From: Propioniciclava flava
GTDB lineage: Bacteria; Actinomycetota; Actinomycetes; Propionibacteriales; Propionibacteriaceae
DNA: 64,000 nucleotides
Direction: 5' to 3'
Assembly: GCF_004126535.1 (NCBI RefSeq)
Contig: NZ_PPCV01000008.1
Coordinates: 1-64,000, forward strand
Below, in pieces: positions 1 to 8,028 of this stretch; the stretch's first letter is position 1, and each line of letters begins with the position of its first letter. A program made the translations under genes and the position numbers. The notes below the pieces were generated by a model. It ran no database searches. It saw nothing but the letters and a program-made list of their open reading frames with translations, and was not told the origin of the DNA.

Positions 1-1
1 C

Positions 2-121
2 ATCAACGGGCTTATCGAGCTCCACCGCCGCATCGCCCGCGGCTTCCGGAACCGAGAGAACTACCGGCTACGCATGCTCCTCATCGGCGGCGGACTCACC
101 GTGCCCCCACCGCAGGTATGA
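2..121 (+). CDS. ISL3-family transposase, C-terminal 39 residues (cut by window edge)
   Basis: The window opens inside a reading frame that ends at TGA 119-121. The visible tail contains HRRIARGFRNRENYRLRML, which matches the conserved C-terminal end of ISL3-family DDE transposases. These enzymes cut and paste their own insertion sequence and usually run to about 400-440 residues, so only the last tenth is visible. Whether the rest of the gene is intact cannot be judged here. It sits at the outer edge of a tRNA-adjacent accessory patch. Confidence 0.75.
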   Translation: MNGLIELHRRIARGFRNRENYRLRMLLIGGGLTVPPPQV

Positions 122-128
122 AGAGCCC
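113..128 (+). mobile_element. Probable right end of an ISL3-type insertion sequence
   Basis: Immediately after the transposase stop codon comes AAGAGCCC. ISL3-family elements typically begin with GGCTCTT-like terminal repeats, so this is the expected inverted form of a right end. The left end lies outside the window, so neither the inverted-repeat pair nor the usual 8-bp target duplication can be checked. Confidence 0.45.
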
Positions 129-261
129 CTTTACTCAGGAGGGACCGGCGGTCCGTCGAGCCGACTCCTGAAGGGGTGATGCCGGGGAGGAAACCGCTCG
201 GGTCATCGGACTTTGGCTCTGTCACCAACTCGCGTGAAGGAGTTGACGAAGAGTCAGCTAC

Positions 262-1089
262 TCAGCGAGCGCTCCTCGACTCCGCCTCCGCCTCCGCCGG
301 GTCTGACAGGAAGACAATCCGTTTAGCGTCTTGCAAGCTGACGTAGGGGCTGCCCGCAGAGGTTTCCCCGAACTTACCTTCGACGAGAAAGTACCAGCCA
401 ATGAGATCGTCAATGTCCTGGACGCCCGCAGACTCAAGTGCATCTGGCGCCGCGTCCTTCCACACACGCACTGACGGCAGCTTTTCGTGTCGGAAGCCCG
501 CGTTGATCCAGTCCGCCTTCGTGGTCTTGATCTTGCCCCACACGATGCAGGTTTCTCCAGATAACTCAAAGTCATTTACATGATGACAACCGTCAGCGAC
601 GGTCGTACGAGTACCGTCGCTGAGCACTAACGGCATGCGATCCTCTCGAAACGTTGGCGAGTTGATGAGCTTCCGTAAGAGCGGACGTAGCCCGGTCGAT
701 CCCGCCCGTGTCGAGCGGTCATTTCCGTTGTGCTGATGTGTCCTTCCTGGGCTGCCTCCTGATCCCGGTTCATCTTTCGTCTTCGGCCGTTGCCTGCTGG
801 GCGTGTCGAGGCGGATCTTCATCTCCTCGCAGGTGTTGATGACCGCATCGACTTCCTCCAACTCCCGTTCAGCGACTTGTTCTTCAGACTCGGTCTTGAA
901 CTTGCAGCCGTCGAGATGATTGCCATAGAAGGTCGGGGCCTTACCGTCCTTGGAACGCTTCCGCCAATTCAACCCCACACCGCAAGCGGGATCAGGACAC
1001 GAGACGCGCCCGCGATAGGTCTGCCGGTCAGGCTCCCGAATCACCCAAGCATCAATATCTGCCACACCGTCAAGCTTCGCCCACCGCAT
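262..1089 (-). CDS. Hypothetical protein with a possible zinc-binding N-terminus
   Basis: The protein has 275 residues and I do not recognise its family. The N-terminal third carries C31-x4-C36-x21-H58-x3-C62, a spacing compatible with a small zinc site. A Glu-rich segment (residues 65-95) and a low-complexity Ser/Gly/Arg stretch follow. The C-terminal half (about 135-265) looks globular. A purine-rich GGGGG run precedes the ATG. It lies 13 bp downstream of the Imm5-like gene on the same strand, so the two probably form one transcript. Base composition is lower in GC than the core genes to the right, consistent with acquired DNA. Role unknown. Confidence 0.6.
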   Translation of the reverse strand: MRWAKLDGVADIDAWVIREPDRQTYRGRVSCPDPACGVGLNWRKRSKDGKAPTFYGNHLDGCKFKTESEEQVAERELEEVDAVINTCEEMKIRLDTPSRQRPKTKDEPGSGGSPGRTHQHNGNDRSTRAGSTGLRPLLRKLINSPTFREDRMPLVLSDGTRTTVADGCHHVNDFELSGETCIVWGKIKTTKADWINAGFRHEKLPSVRVWKDAAPDALESAGVQDIDDLIGWYFLVEGKFGETSAGSPYVSLQDAKRIVFLSDPAEAEAESRSAR

Positions 1090-1102
1090 AAGAGCCCCCT
1101 GT

Positions 1103-1678
1103 TCAGCCTTCAGTTACGCCCTGCGGGTGCCTAGCAAACGTGGGAGCGTCCGCCAACGCTGACTGAATCTCGCGGATCGTCACCGCCAGTACTCCCGAAG
1201 CCAAAAGACCGGTCCCCAGCGGCCCGGATGAGTTCTCCCCAAGCAGGGGCAGGCTCGACAGTGCCGCACGAACGTCGGGCATCATGTGGTCGATCTGCCA
1301 ACGAACCTCCTCACGACGCGCGGCCTCCTGGTCGTCCGCCGCAAGCGAGGCGGCCTTCGCTGCGTACGCAGCAGCACCGAGAGCATGAGCTCCCATATGG
1401 GCCACGCCCGAAGCCTGTCCGGCAGCTCGAGCGGCGGCTACCGATACGGGTGATTTCGCCGATTGAGCAGCACGACCAGCGTCGAATCGCCGTTTGATCT
1501 CGCCGGCGGCATCAAGCTCACCGTGACCGTAAGCACGGGTACGTTCGATCCCACCCCTCGCGCGATCATCTTCTGGAGCCTCGGCCTCGAACAACGGCAG
1601 AACGCGCTCCGCGCAGTCCGCTGCCCACAACGCGACGAGTCGCCGATTGGCGTCGTCGAGTGTCTGCGGGGAGGCCAT
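1103..1678 (-). CDS. Imm5-like putative immunity protein
   Basis: The protein has 191 residues, is mostly helical and very Ala-rich. Residues 14-40 read LVALWAADCAERVLPLFEAE followed by a DDR-containing segment. Residues around 85-120 carry AARAAGQASGVAHMGAHALGA-like helices. This layout is typical of actinobacterial proteins annotated as putative immunity proteins (Imm5-like). Such proteins are thought to neutralise polymorphic toxins, but no toxin gene is visible here, so it would be an orphan or would act against incoming toxins. It is the first gene of a two-gene unit with the hypothetical protein at 262-1089. The family call comes from sequence pattern only. Confidence 0.6.
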   Translation of the reverse strand: MASPQTLDDANRRLVALWAADCAERVLPLFEAEAPEDDRARGGIERTRAYGHGELDAAGEIKRRFDAGRAAQSAKSPVSVAAARAAGQASGVAHMGAHALGAAAYAAKAASLAADDQEAARREEVRWQIDHMMPDVRAALSSLPLLGENSSGPLGTGLLASGVLAVTIREIQSALADAPTFARHPQGVTEG

Positions 1679-1769
1679 GGTTCGATTATCTCAGCACGCG
1701 CGGAATCCTCCATTGCAAGACGCGTGGCAGCTCAAAAGCGTTTGATCGTAGTAGGAGCGGAAGCCCGTC

Positions 1770-2370
1770 GTGGCTGTGGTCTTCGCCTCGTCAGCGTTGA
1801 TCGAGATCCTCGCGTGGCAGTCGACGACGAGTTGTTCGACGACCGCAACCGGGATTGCGCGGCGCGTGCACTTGGTCATGCGGGTGCGCCGGCCGCTGCA
1901 CGAAGCCCAGTACGTCGGCCTCGCCAAGAAAGTCGAGCAAGCATTCGACGAGCGCTTCGCGGCTCGCTCCGACGAACTGGCAGAACTCGCTGCCAACCGC
2001 CGGCGGCTCGAAGATGAGTCCGACAAGCTCCTCGCCACACACTTCGCTGACGCCATCGACCTCACCACCCTGAAACGTCACCAGGACCGCATCCGCGCAG
2101 GCCTGGCCGATATCGACCGCCGCATCGAGAATGAACACGACCAAGATCAAGGCCCCCGCCGCCAGATCGCGAAGGCACTGCGGCTCTTGATCGACTGCCA
2201 ACGCCTCTACAAGAGCGCCGACGCCCACGGGAAACGCCTCGCGAACCAGACCTTCACCACCAGCATCGACATCAACGAAGACGAGGAGGCAACGATCCGC
2301 CTCGTGGAGCCGTTCGCCGTCACAACAGGCGAAAGCACCCATGTCAGGTGTTTGAGTATGTCTGAAACTG
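1770..2370 (+). pseudogene. Serine recombinase remnant, C-terminal region only
   Basis: From about 1890 to 2345 the frame encodes the coiled-coil and C-terminal part of a large serine recombinase: a heptad-like Glu/Arg/Leu helix, then LLATHFADAIDLTTLKRHQD, then QTFTTSIDINEDEE near the end. These match the segments found after the zinc ribbon in phage-type and transposon-type serine recombinases. The catalytic resolvase domain and the zinc ribbon are missing. The frame has no stop of its own and runs on antisense through the adjacent tRNA gene. It is therefore a decayed end of an integration enzyme, abutting the 3' end of tRNA-Ala. Confidence 0.7.
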
Positions 2371-2443
2371 TGGACCCAAGGGGACTCGAACCCCTAACCC
2401 CCTGCTTGCAAAGCAGGTGCGCTACCAATTGCGCCATGGGCCC
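2371..2443 (-). tRNA. tRNA-Ala (anticodon TGC)
   Basis: Read on the minus strand, the gene starts GGGCCCA and ends TGGGTCC plus discriminator A, giving a full 7-bp acceptor stem. The stem contains the G3:U70 pair that is the identity mark of tRNA-Ala. The anticodon arm has CTGCT-TTGCAAG-style geometry with TGC, and the T arm contains GGTTCGAGTC. The length is 73 nt and CCA is not encoded. In Actinobacteria this tRNA commonly lies near gyrA and the DLW-39 gene, which fits the neighbour at 2515. Confidence 0.95.
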
Positions 2444-2514
2444 CGGCGAGGGACGACTATACGCGATTGTGCCGGGCCCGGGCCACACGGGCGGCGCCTA
2501 TGCTCAGCGGACGA

Positions 2515-2637
2515 CTACAGGCGATCGGTGGCGGCGGACCAGGCTGCCGCCTCTGAGGCGCGGCGGGTCCGGTGAACGCGCCACGCGACTGCGAGGCCAG
2601 CCAGGGTCAGGACGCCGATCCATCGCACGATGCGCAT
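2515..2637 (-). CDS. DLW-39 family small membrane protein
   Basis: This 40-residue ORF begins MRIVRWIGVLTLAGLAVAW and ends in AAAWSAATDRL. It has one N-terminal transmembrane helix (about residues 4-20), a short basic segment (RVHRTRR), and a C-terminal W-x-x-ATD motif. That is the hallmark of the DLW-39 family, tiny actinobacterial proteins whose gene lies next to tRNA-Ala and whose function is unknown. Size, motif and position all agree. Confidence 0.8.
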   Translation of the reverse strand: MRIVRWIGVLTLAGLAVAWRVHRTRRASEAAAWSAATDRL

Positions 2638-2763
2638 GCCGCGAGTTTAGGCGACCCCGCGGTCAGGACTGGGGTCGCTCGTGGGGGTGTTCCGCTACGA
2701 CTCTCGTCTTCGCGGCGCCCGGGAAGGGGTGTGAGGGGGCTACGAGCTTCTAGGCTGGGAGCG

Positions 2764-3993
2764 ATGAGCACGAACGAGGTTTTGTTTCCCCCGGGAGCGA
2801 CCCAGCGCGACTGGGTGGCCGACGGGATCCTCGCCGTGACGGTCACCCTGCTCAGCATCGTCCCGTACTACGTGCAGGTCGGCTATGTGGAACTGTTCTC
2901 GCCGCTCACCATGTTCTCGGCGGCGATCACGCTACCGCTGGTGTTGCGCCGCCACTCCCCCCTGCTGACGCTCGCCTTGGTGTCCCTGGGCGGGACGATG
3001 CAGTTGTTCTTCTTGCCGATCCCCACCATTTCGCTGGTCTCGATCCCGATCGTGTCCTACAGCGTCGCCCGCTGGATCCCCGGACGCATGTCGCGCTCGG
3101 TCATTGTCGTCGGCGCGATCGCGTCCGTACTGGGCCCCCTGGCTTGGTTTGGCGCGTATGCGAGCAACCCGAACGCCGACATCCTGTTTTGGGGCGCCTG
3201 CCTGGGCGCCGTCCTGACCCCGTACGCGATCGGGCGCCGCTCCCGCGAAGTCGCAGAATCCCGGACGCGTCAGGTGCACGCCGCCGAAGAGCGCTACCGG
3301 CTGCTGCTGGCCGAACGAGAACAGCAAACCCGCCTGGCCGAGGCGTCCACCCGCGCCATGATCGCGCGCGAGTTGCATGACATCGTCGCCCACTCGCTGT
3401 CGGTGATGATCGTCCAAGCCGAAGGGGGACGCGCCGTCGCCACCCGCAAGCCCGACGTCGCCGTCGAAGCCCTCGACACTATCGCCGAAACCGGACGCGA
3501 AGCCCTCCACGAGATGCGGCGCATCGTCGGCGTCCTGCGCGCCGGCCCCACCGACGAACCACCCTCCTACGCGCCCGCCCCGACCCTGGAAGAGATCCCC
3601 GACATGGTGGCCCGCACCAGCGACCGGATCACCCTCGTCGTCGACGGCAACCCCCAACCCGTCTCCCAAGCCCTCGCGCTCACCGCCTACCGGGTCACGC
3701 AAGAGGCCCTCACCAACTTCCTTAAGCACGCCGGGTCCGAAGCGACCGCCGTCGCGACCCTCACCTACTCGGCGCGCTCCATCACCGTCGACGTGGTGGA
3801 CAATGGGGACGGCGTGGACGACCCCACCGACGGCGGCGGGAACGGCCTGCGCGGCATGTACGAACGCGTCTCCTCCATGGGCGGTTCGCTGTCCGCCGGG
3901 CCGCGCGACGACGGGCCGGGCTTCCGCGTCCATGCGGTGATCCCCATTGGGGACGCCGCCCGCACTGCCGCCAGAGAGGGAATGCAACGATGA
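2764..3993 (+). CDS. NarL/DesK-type sensor histidine kinase
   Basis: The 409-residue membrane kinase has four to five transmembrane helices (about 20-150), a short coiled coil (160-195), and a HisKA_3 dimerisation domain with phospho-acceptor His205 in ARELHDIVAHSLS. The HATPase domain has its N box near QEALTNFLKHAG and G boxes at DNGDGVDD and GGGNGLRGM. It phosphorylates the response regulator encoded next; the two genes overlap by 4 bp (ATGA). ATG 2764 is chosen because TAGGCT lies seven bases upstream, fitting a leaderless start. The longer upstream frame runs antisense through the DLW-39 gene. No transporter gene flanks the pair, so the stimulus is unknown. Confidence 0.9.
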   Translation: MSTNEVLFPPGATQRDWVADGILAVTVTLLSIVPYYVQVGYVELFSPLTMFSAAITLPLVLRRHSPLLTLALVSLGGTMQLFFLPIPTISLVSIPIVSYSVARWIPGRMSRSVIVVGAIASVLGPLAWFGAYASNPNADILFWGACLGAVLTPYAIGRRSREVAESRTRQVHAAEERYRLLLAEREQQTRLAEASTRAMIARELHDIVAHSLSVMIVQAEGGRAVATRKPDVAVEALDTIAETGREALHEMRRIVGVLRAGPTDEPPSYAPAPTLEEIPDMVARTSDRITLVVDGNPQPVSQALALTAYRVTQEALTNFLKHAGSEATAVATLTYSARSITVDVVDNGDGVDDPTDGGGNGLRGMYERVSSMGGSLSAGPRDDGPGFRVHAVIPIGDAARTAAREGMQR

Positions 3994-4655
3994 GCTCCGA
4001 CACAATCCGGGTGTTCCTGGCCGACGATCAGGCGCTCGTGCGCAGCGGCTTTCGCATGCTGATCGACTCCGAGGATGACCTTGCCGTCACTGGCGAAGCG
4101 CAGAACGGCGCCGACGCCGTCACGGCCCTCCTCGCCTCCCCCGCCGACGTCGTCCTCATGGACATCCGGATGCCCGTCATGGACGGCGTCGAAGCGACCC
4201 GCCGCATCGTCGAGGCCGGGATCGAAACCCGAGTGCTGGTGCTGACCACCTTCGACCTGGACGAGTACGCCTTCGCCGCGCTCAAAGCGGGGGCGTCCGG
4301 CTTCATGCTCAAGGACGCCCGCCCTGCCGACCTGCTCAACGCCATTCGCAATGTGGCCGCCGGGGACGCCGTCGTCGCGCCCTCCACGACCCGGCGGCTG
4401 CTGGATCACGTCGTCCCGACGCTGACGCCTACGCCAGGTGAGCATGATCCGCGCCTCGCGCTCCTCACCGAACGCGAGCGTGAAGTGTTGCTGGAGGTAG
4501 CGGGCGGGTCAACGAACGCTGAGATCGCCAAGACGCTGTACATGGCCGAAGGAACCGTCAAGACCCATATCGGGCGCCTGCTCACCAAGCTGCAGGCCCG
4601 CGACCGGGTCGGCCTGGTCCTCTTCGCCTACGAGAACGGCCTGGCGGGGCGCTAA
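3990..4655 (+). CDS. NarL/LuxR-family response regulator
   Basis: The protein has 221 residues. The receiver domain (1-125) has acidic residues D12/D13, phospho-acceptor Asp58 in LMDIRMP, and Lys in MLKDARP. The LuxR-type helix-turn-helix lies at about 155-215 (LTEREREVLLEVAGGSTNAEIA, then GTVKTHIGRLLTKL). The start overlaps the kinase stop, so the two are translationally coupled. It should be a DNA-binding transcription regulator activated by the partner kinase; targets are not evident from the neighbourhood. Confidence 0.93.
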   Translation: MSSDTIRVFLADDQALVRSGFRMLIDSEDDLAVTGEAQNGADAVTALLASPADVVLMDIRMPVMDGVEATRRIVEAGIETRVLVLTTFDLDEYAFAALKAGASGFMLKDARPADLLNAIRNVAAGDAVVAPSTTRRLLDHVVPTLTPTPGEHDPRLALLTEREREVLLEVAGGSTNAEIAKTLYMAEGTVKTHIGRLLTKLQARDRVGLVLFAYENGLAGR

Positions 4656-4694
4656 CGCATCGGCGAGGCTGTCGCGGGACACCCGACACGGCCC

Positions 4695-5396
4695 TCACCC
4701 CGCCAGTTCGTCGAGCAGTTCGGGGGCGATCGCGCGCAACGCCCGCACCCCCTGGGAGCAGCGCTGCCGTACCGCTGCGGCGGATGCCCCCAAGTGCACC
4801 CCGGCAGCCGTGCTGCTGCGACCTTCCACGTACACGCTGTGCAGGGCTGCCCGGGTGCGCGGGGTGATTGCCCCCAGGGCGACGCCGACACTCAGCACGC
4901 GCTCCGCGTCACCCCACGGTTCGACCTGCCCCTGACGCCACGGGGTGAAGTCAGCCTCCCACCCGGGCAACTCTGCGCCCTGTTGCCGCCCCAGGGATTT
5001 CACCGTTTTGAGAGTGTCGAGAACGAGGTTGGCGGCCACCCGTTGACGCCTGCGCGCCACGGGGTAGGAAACCACACGTTCCCACATCGCCCCGAGGTAG
5101 TCCGGCAGCGAGGCGACAGAATCGGCCGCAGCCATGCGGACCAGTTTCCCCAGGAACGCCTGGATCACCACCCGGCCAGCCAGGGACTCACCCGCGCGCT
5201 GCAAGCTCAGGAGGCCGACCAGCACGGCGTCGGGATCGGCGGTGATCGCATCGAGGACGCCTGCAAGGCCGTCCGTGACGGCGTGCCGGCCGCACGCGAG
5301 GCGCCAGCGTGCGGGGAGGGCGGAGTGCTCAGCGCACAGAGCGACCCACTCGCGGTTCAGTGCGGTGAGGGTGGGGGTGAGATGGTGACGGGTCAT
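4695..5396 (-). CDS. Hypothetical protein with sigma-70 region 4-like C-terminus
   Basis: The 233-residue protein is all-helical. The C-terminal part (about 170-225) reads LGAITPRTRAALHSVYVEG, then a segment with SSTAAGVHLGASAAAVRQRC. This has the spacing of a sigma-factor region 4 helix-turn-helix (alpha-helix, turn, recognition helix with VRQR). The N-terminal half resembles no domain I can name and lacks a recognisable region 2. It could be a sigma-like regulator or a DNA-binding protein of an old mobile element. It starts at ATG 5396 and stands alone, convergent with the response regulator. Confidence 0.6.
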   Translation of the reverse strand: MTRHHLTPTLTALNREWVALCAEHSALPARWRLACGRHAVTDGLAGVLDAITADPDAVLVGLLSLQRAGESLAGRVVIQAFLGKLVRMAAADSVASLPDYLGAMWERVVSYPVARRRQRVAANLVLDTLKTVKSLGRQQGAELPGWEADFTPWRQGQVEPWGDAERVLSVGVALGAITPRTRAALHSVYVEGRSSTAAGVHLGASAAAVRQRCSQGVRALRAIAPELLDELAG

Positions 5397-5704
5397 GACC
5401 CGACCCTGTCAACGAGGTGTTGTCCGACGTGTTGACCGCCCACGCTGCGGTGTTGTCCGCTGCTGTCCTGGGCCTGGAAATTCACCACGTGGGGGGCGCA
5501 GGACACCGACCAAGGTTGCGAAATGAACACGACCAACCCCACATGATTGCAGCTAACGAGACGCTGACATAATCTCGCTTCTAGCCCGGGGGGCTGCTGG
5601 TTGGGGTGCCGCAGTCCCTCGGCGCCGTACTGTTCGGGCCACATCGCTGAGAGCCCACCGCGTCCCCACCAACACCACCGGCGAGGCGCCCTGAATGACG
5701 CCGA
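5397..5704. other. Intergenic region without a recognisable gene
   Basis: These 308 bp separate two minus-strand genes. The left part has a loosely repeated TGTTGTCCG motif (near 5420 and 5450). The middle (about 5510-5580) is less GC-rich than its surroundings and contains CATAAT near 5567. No protein, RNA gene or strong hairpin could be supported. It may hold the promoter of the gene ending at 4695. Confidence 0.4.
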
Positions 5705-6121
5705 CTAGGTGCCCGCGCCGCGCTCCAGCATCCGTTGCAGGAAATCGGTGAGATCGCCCGATTCGCCATCGCGACCACCACGCCCCACCACGAGCTCAGG
5801 CAGCGACGGCTGCAGCTTGACCCCACGCAACCACCCCCACGTGGAGGACGGCACCGTGAGGACGTACCACTGGCCCGCCTCCCCGATCGCCACCGACTTC
5901 TTGGCGTTCACGTACCAGCCCACCTTGTCGGTGCGGACGCGGCGCCCATCGAGTTGGGTCGCCATCAGCGGCTCCGGCGCGAGCCCGCGCTCCCGCGCGG
6001 ACGCGACGAACCCGTCGATCAGCACCTGGGCCGCCTGCGCCTCGCCGCGCTTGCCCGCCTCGGCCATGGCGGCCATGCGCAAGGCGTCCGCACGGCGCTG
6101 CTCGGGTGTCGATGAGGTCAC
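5705..6121 (-). CDS. Conserved hypothetical protein
   Basis: The 138-residue protein is predicted cytoplasmic, with no signal or membrane segment. The N-terminal half is helical and Ala/Glu-rich (residues 1-55). The C-terminal half looks like a small beta-rich fold with VRTDKVGWYVNAKKSVAIGE and WYVLTVPSSTWGWLRG, then a Gly/Arg-rich linker and a final helix (DLTDFLQRMLERG). The pattern resembles uncharacterised actinobacterial proteins of similar size; I do not know a function. The start is GTG 6121. Confidence 0.6.
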   Translation of the reverse strand: MTSSTPEQRRADALRMAAMAEAGKRGEAQAAQVLIDGFVASARERGLAPEPLMATQLDGRRVRTDKVGWYVNAKKSVAIGEAGQWYVLTVPSSTWGWLRGVKLQPSLPELVVGRGGRDGESGDLTDFLQRMLERGAGT

Positions 6122-6158
6122 AGGCGCAGCCTACGCGAGCTCACGACGCGACCTGGGC

Positions 6159-6758
6159 TTACAAGGACCCCGGATCCAGCAAGGACGCGAAATCGGGCAC
6201 GTCGGCGAACTCGTCGGCGTAGTCCGTGGCCGGACGCGCCTGCACCAACTCCGCGAACGCGCGCCCCGCGGCGGCGATCCGTCGGGCCAGGCCCGATTCG
6301 CCCGAACCCCAGTCGTCGGTCGCGGCGAAGACGGGAAGCGGCGCCACCGTCGCCTTCAGGTAGAAGAACAGCGGCAGCATCGCGTTGTCGATCGCCAGGC
6401 TGTGCCGCGCCGAGCCCCCCGTCGCAGCCAGCAGCACCGGACGCCCGGCCATCACGCCCTCATCCAGCAGGTCGAAGAACAGCTTGAACAGCCCGTTGAC
6501 GCCCGCATTGAGCACCGGCGACACCGCAATGACGCCGGACGCCTTCCCGACCAGATCGAACGCGTCCTGCAACGCCCGGCTGGGCACATGCGAGGTGTAG
6601 AAGTGCGCCAAATCCACCGCCACGTCCCGCAACTCGAGGACCTTGATCTCGCTACGGACGCTTTGCGCCTCGACCGTCGCTGCGGCGAGCCGATCGCCCA
6701 GCATCCGCGAGGAGGACGGCGTCCCCATGCCTGCGCTGATCACCAGCAGGTAACTCAT
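6159..6758 (-). CDS. NAD(P)H-dependent FMN reductase, CE1759 family
   Basis: The 199-residue flavodoxin-like protein begins MSYLLVISAGMGTPSSSRML, where the SxGxxxxSSSR loop is the FMN phosphate-binding site. It continues with VIAVSPVLNAGVNGLFKLFFDLL and LLAATGGSARHSL, typical of the NADPH-dependent FMN reductase family. The ATG shares its A with the TGA of the upstream luciferase-like gene. It probably supplies reduced FMN to that monooxygenase, as is usual for CE1758/CE1759 gene pairs. Confidence 0.88.
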   Translation of the reverse strand: MSYLLVISAGMGTPSSSRMLGDRLAAATVEAQSVRSEIKVLELRDVAVDLAHFYTSHVPSRALQDAFDLVGKASGVIAVSPVLNAGVNGLFKLFFDLLDEGVMAGRPVLLAATGGSARHSLAIDNAMLPLFFYLKATVAPLPVFAATDDWGSGESGLARRIAAAGRAFAELVQARPATDYADEFADVPDFASLLDPGSL

Positions 6759-7933
6759 CACGCCTCCTGCACCAGGCTCGACGCCTCGGCTTGCTCGTAG
6801 GGCGATTGCCCGGTCACGTCGTCGGCGCCGACCGGCACATGGGCCTCAGCCAGCGTCCCGGCCGCGCGGGCCGCCGCCACCCTCGACGCGTGGGTGGGCG
6901 CCTCGGGAATGTGCGCCGGACGGCCCTCGTCGAAGCCCTTGCGCAGGTCGGGCAGGATCTCGCCGAGCAGGTCGAGTTGCTCCAAGACGGTCTTCAGCGG
7001 AAGCCCGGCATGGTCGATGAGGAACAACTGACGCTGGTAATGGCCGACCGCATCCCGGAAGGACAGCGTCCGCTCCAGAACCTGCTGCGGGGAGCCGACG
7101 GTCAGCGGTGTTTGGGCCGTGAAGTCTTCCAGGGATGGGCCGTAGCCGTAGACCGGAGCGACATCGAAGTAGGGCCGGAACTCGTTGACAGCGTCTTGGC
7201 TGTTGCGACGCATGAAGAACTGGCCGCCCAGCCCGACGATCGCAGTATCGGCGGCGCCGTGCCCGTAGTGCTCGTAGCGGCGGCGGTACAACTCGACCAT
7301 CCGCTTGGTGTGATCCATCGTCCAGAAGATGTTGTTGTGGAAGAAACCATCCCCGTAGTAGGCGGCCTGTTCGGCGATCTCGGGGGTGCGAATCGAGCCG
7401 TGCCACACGAACGGCGGGATCGCATCGAGGGGGCGCGGCGTGGAAGTGAACCCCTGCAAGGGCGTGCGGAACTTGCCCTGCCAGTCGACGACGTCCTCGG
7501 TCCACAGGCGGCGCAGCAGCGCGTAGTTCTCCACGGCCAGCGCGACGCCCTGGCGGATGTCCTTGCCGAACCAGGGGTACACGGGGCCGGTGTTCCCGCG
7601 TCCCATCATCAGGTCGACGCGTCCGTCGGAGAGATGCTGCAGCATCGCGTAGTCCTCGGCGATCTTGACCGGGTCGTTGGTCGTGATCAGCGTGGTGGCC
7701 GTCGACAGCAGCAAACGGCTGGTCTGGGCGGCGATGTAGCCCAGGGTTGTCGTCGGGGAGGACGAGAAGAAGGGCTCGTTGTGGTGCTCGCCGAGGGCGT
7801 AGACGTCCAGGCCGACATCCTCGGCCTTCTTGGCGATCGCGACGGCGGCCTTGATCCGCTCATGCTCCGACGGGGTCCGCCCCGTGGTCGGGTCGGTCGT
7901 GACGTCACTGACCGAGAAGATGCCGATCTGCAT
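6758..7933 (-). CDS. LLM-class flavin-dependent monooxygenase, CE1758 family
   Basis: The 391-residue TIM-barrel enzyme starts MQIGIFSVSDVTTDP and contains ALGEHHNEPFFSSSP (active-site region), LSDGRVDLMMGRGNTGP and PPFVWHGS, all typical of bacterial luciferase-like monooxygenases. It should use FMNH2 and O2 on an unidentified substrate. Start 7933 is preferred over the longer frame because AGGAG precedes it at good spacing. A perfect palindrome (7946-7963) sits directly upstream. It forms a one-base-overlap operon with the FMN reductase. Confidence 0.88.
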   Translation of the reverse strand: MQIGIFSVSDVTTDPTTGRTPSEHERIKAAVAIAKKAEDVGLDVYALGEHHNEPFFSSSPTTTLGYIAAQTSRLLLSTATTLITTNDPVKIAEDYAMLQHLSDGRVDLMMGRGNTGPVYPWFGKDIRQGVALAVENYALLRRLWTEDVVDWQGKFRTPLQGFTSTPRPLDAIPPFVWHGSIRTPEIAEQAAYYGDGFFHNNIFWTMDHTKRMVELYRRRYEHYGHGAADTAIVGLGGQFFMRRNSQDAVNEFRPYFDVAPVYGYGPSLEDFTAQTPLTVGSPQQVLERTLSFRDAVGHYQRQLFLIDHAGLPLKTVLEQLDLLGEILPDLRKGFDEGRPAHIPEAPTHASRVAAARAAGTLAEAHVPVGADDVTGQSPYEQAEASSLVQEA

Positions 7934-7945
7934 AACCCACTCCTG

Positions 7946-7963
7946 TAGTTGAAAGCTCAACTA
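7946..7963. promoter_or_regulatory. Palindromic operator upstream of the flavoprotein operon
   Basis: TAGTTGA-AAGC-TCAACTA is a perfect 7+7 inverted repeat starting 13 bp before the monooxygenase start codon. TAGTTGA/TCAACTA half-sites are common operators of MarR-family repressors. The position would block initiation or early elongation. No MarR gene is visible in the window. Confidence 0.6.
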
Positions 7964-8028
7964 CCCTACGACGCGTTGCCCGGATCCATTCCCGCCGGGC
8001 CCGCACGCAGCGAGCCCGACACATCACC

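Noticed and set aside
2346-2753. Plus-strand frame continuing from the recombinase remnant through tRNA-Ala
   Set aside because: It is antisense to the tRNA and the DLW-39 gene; the absence of a stop is incidental.
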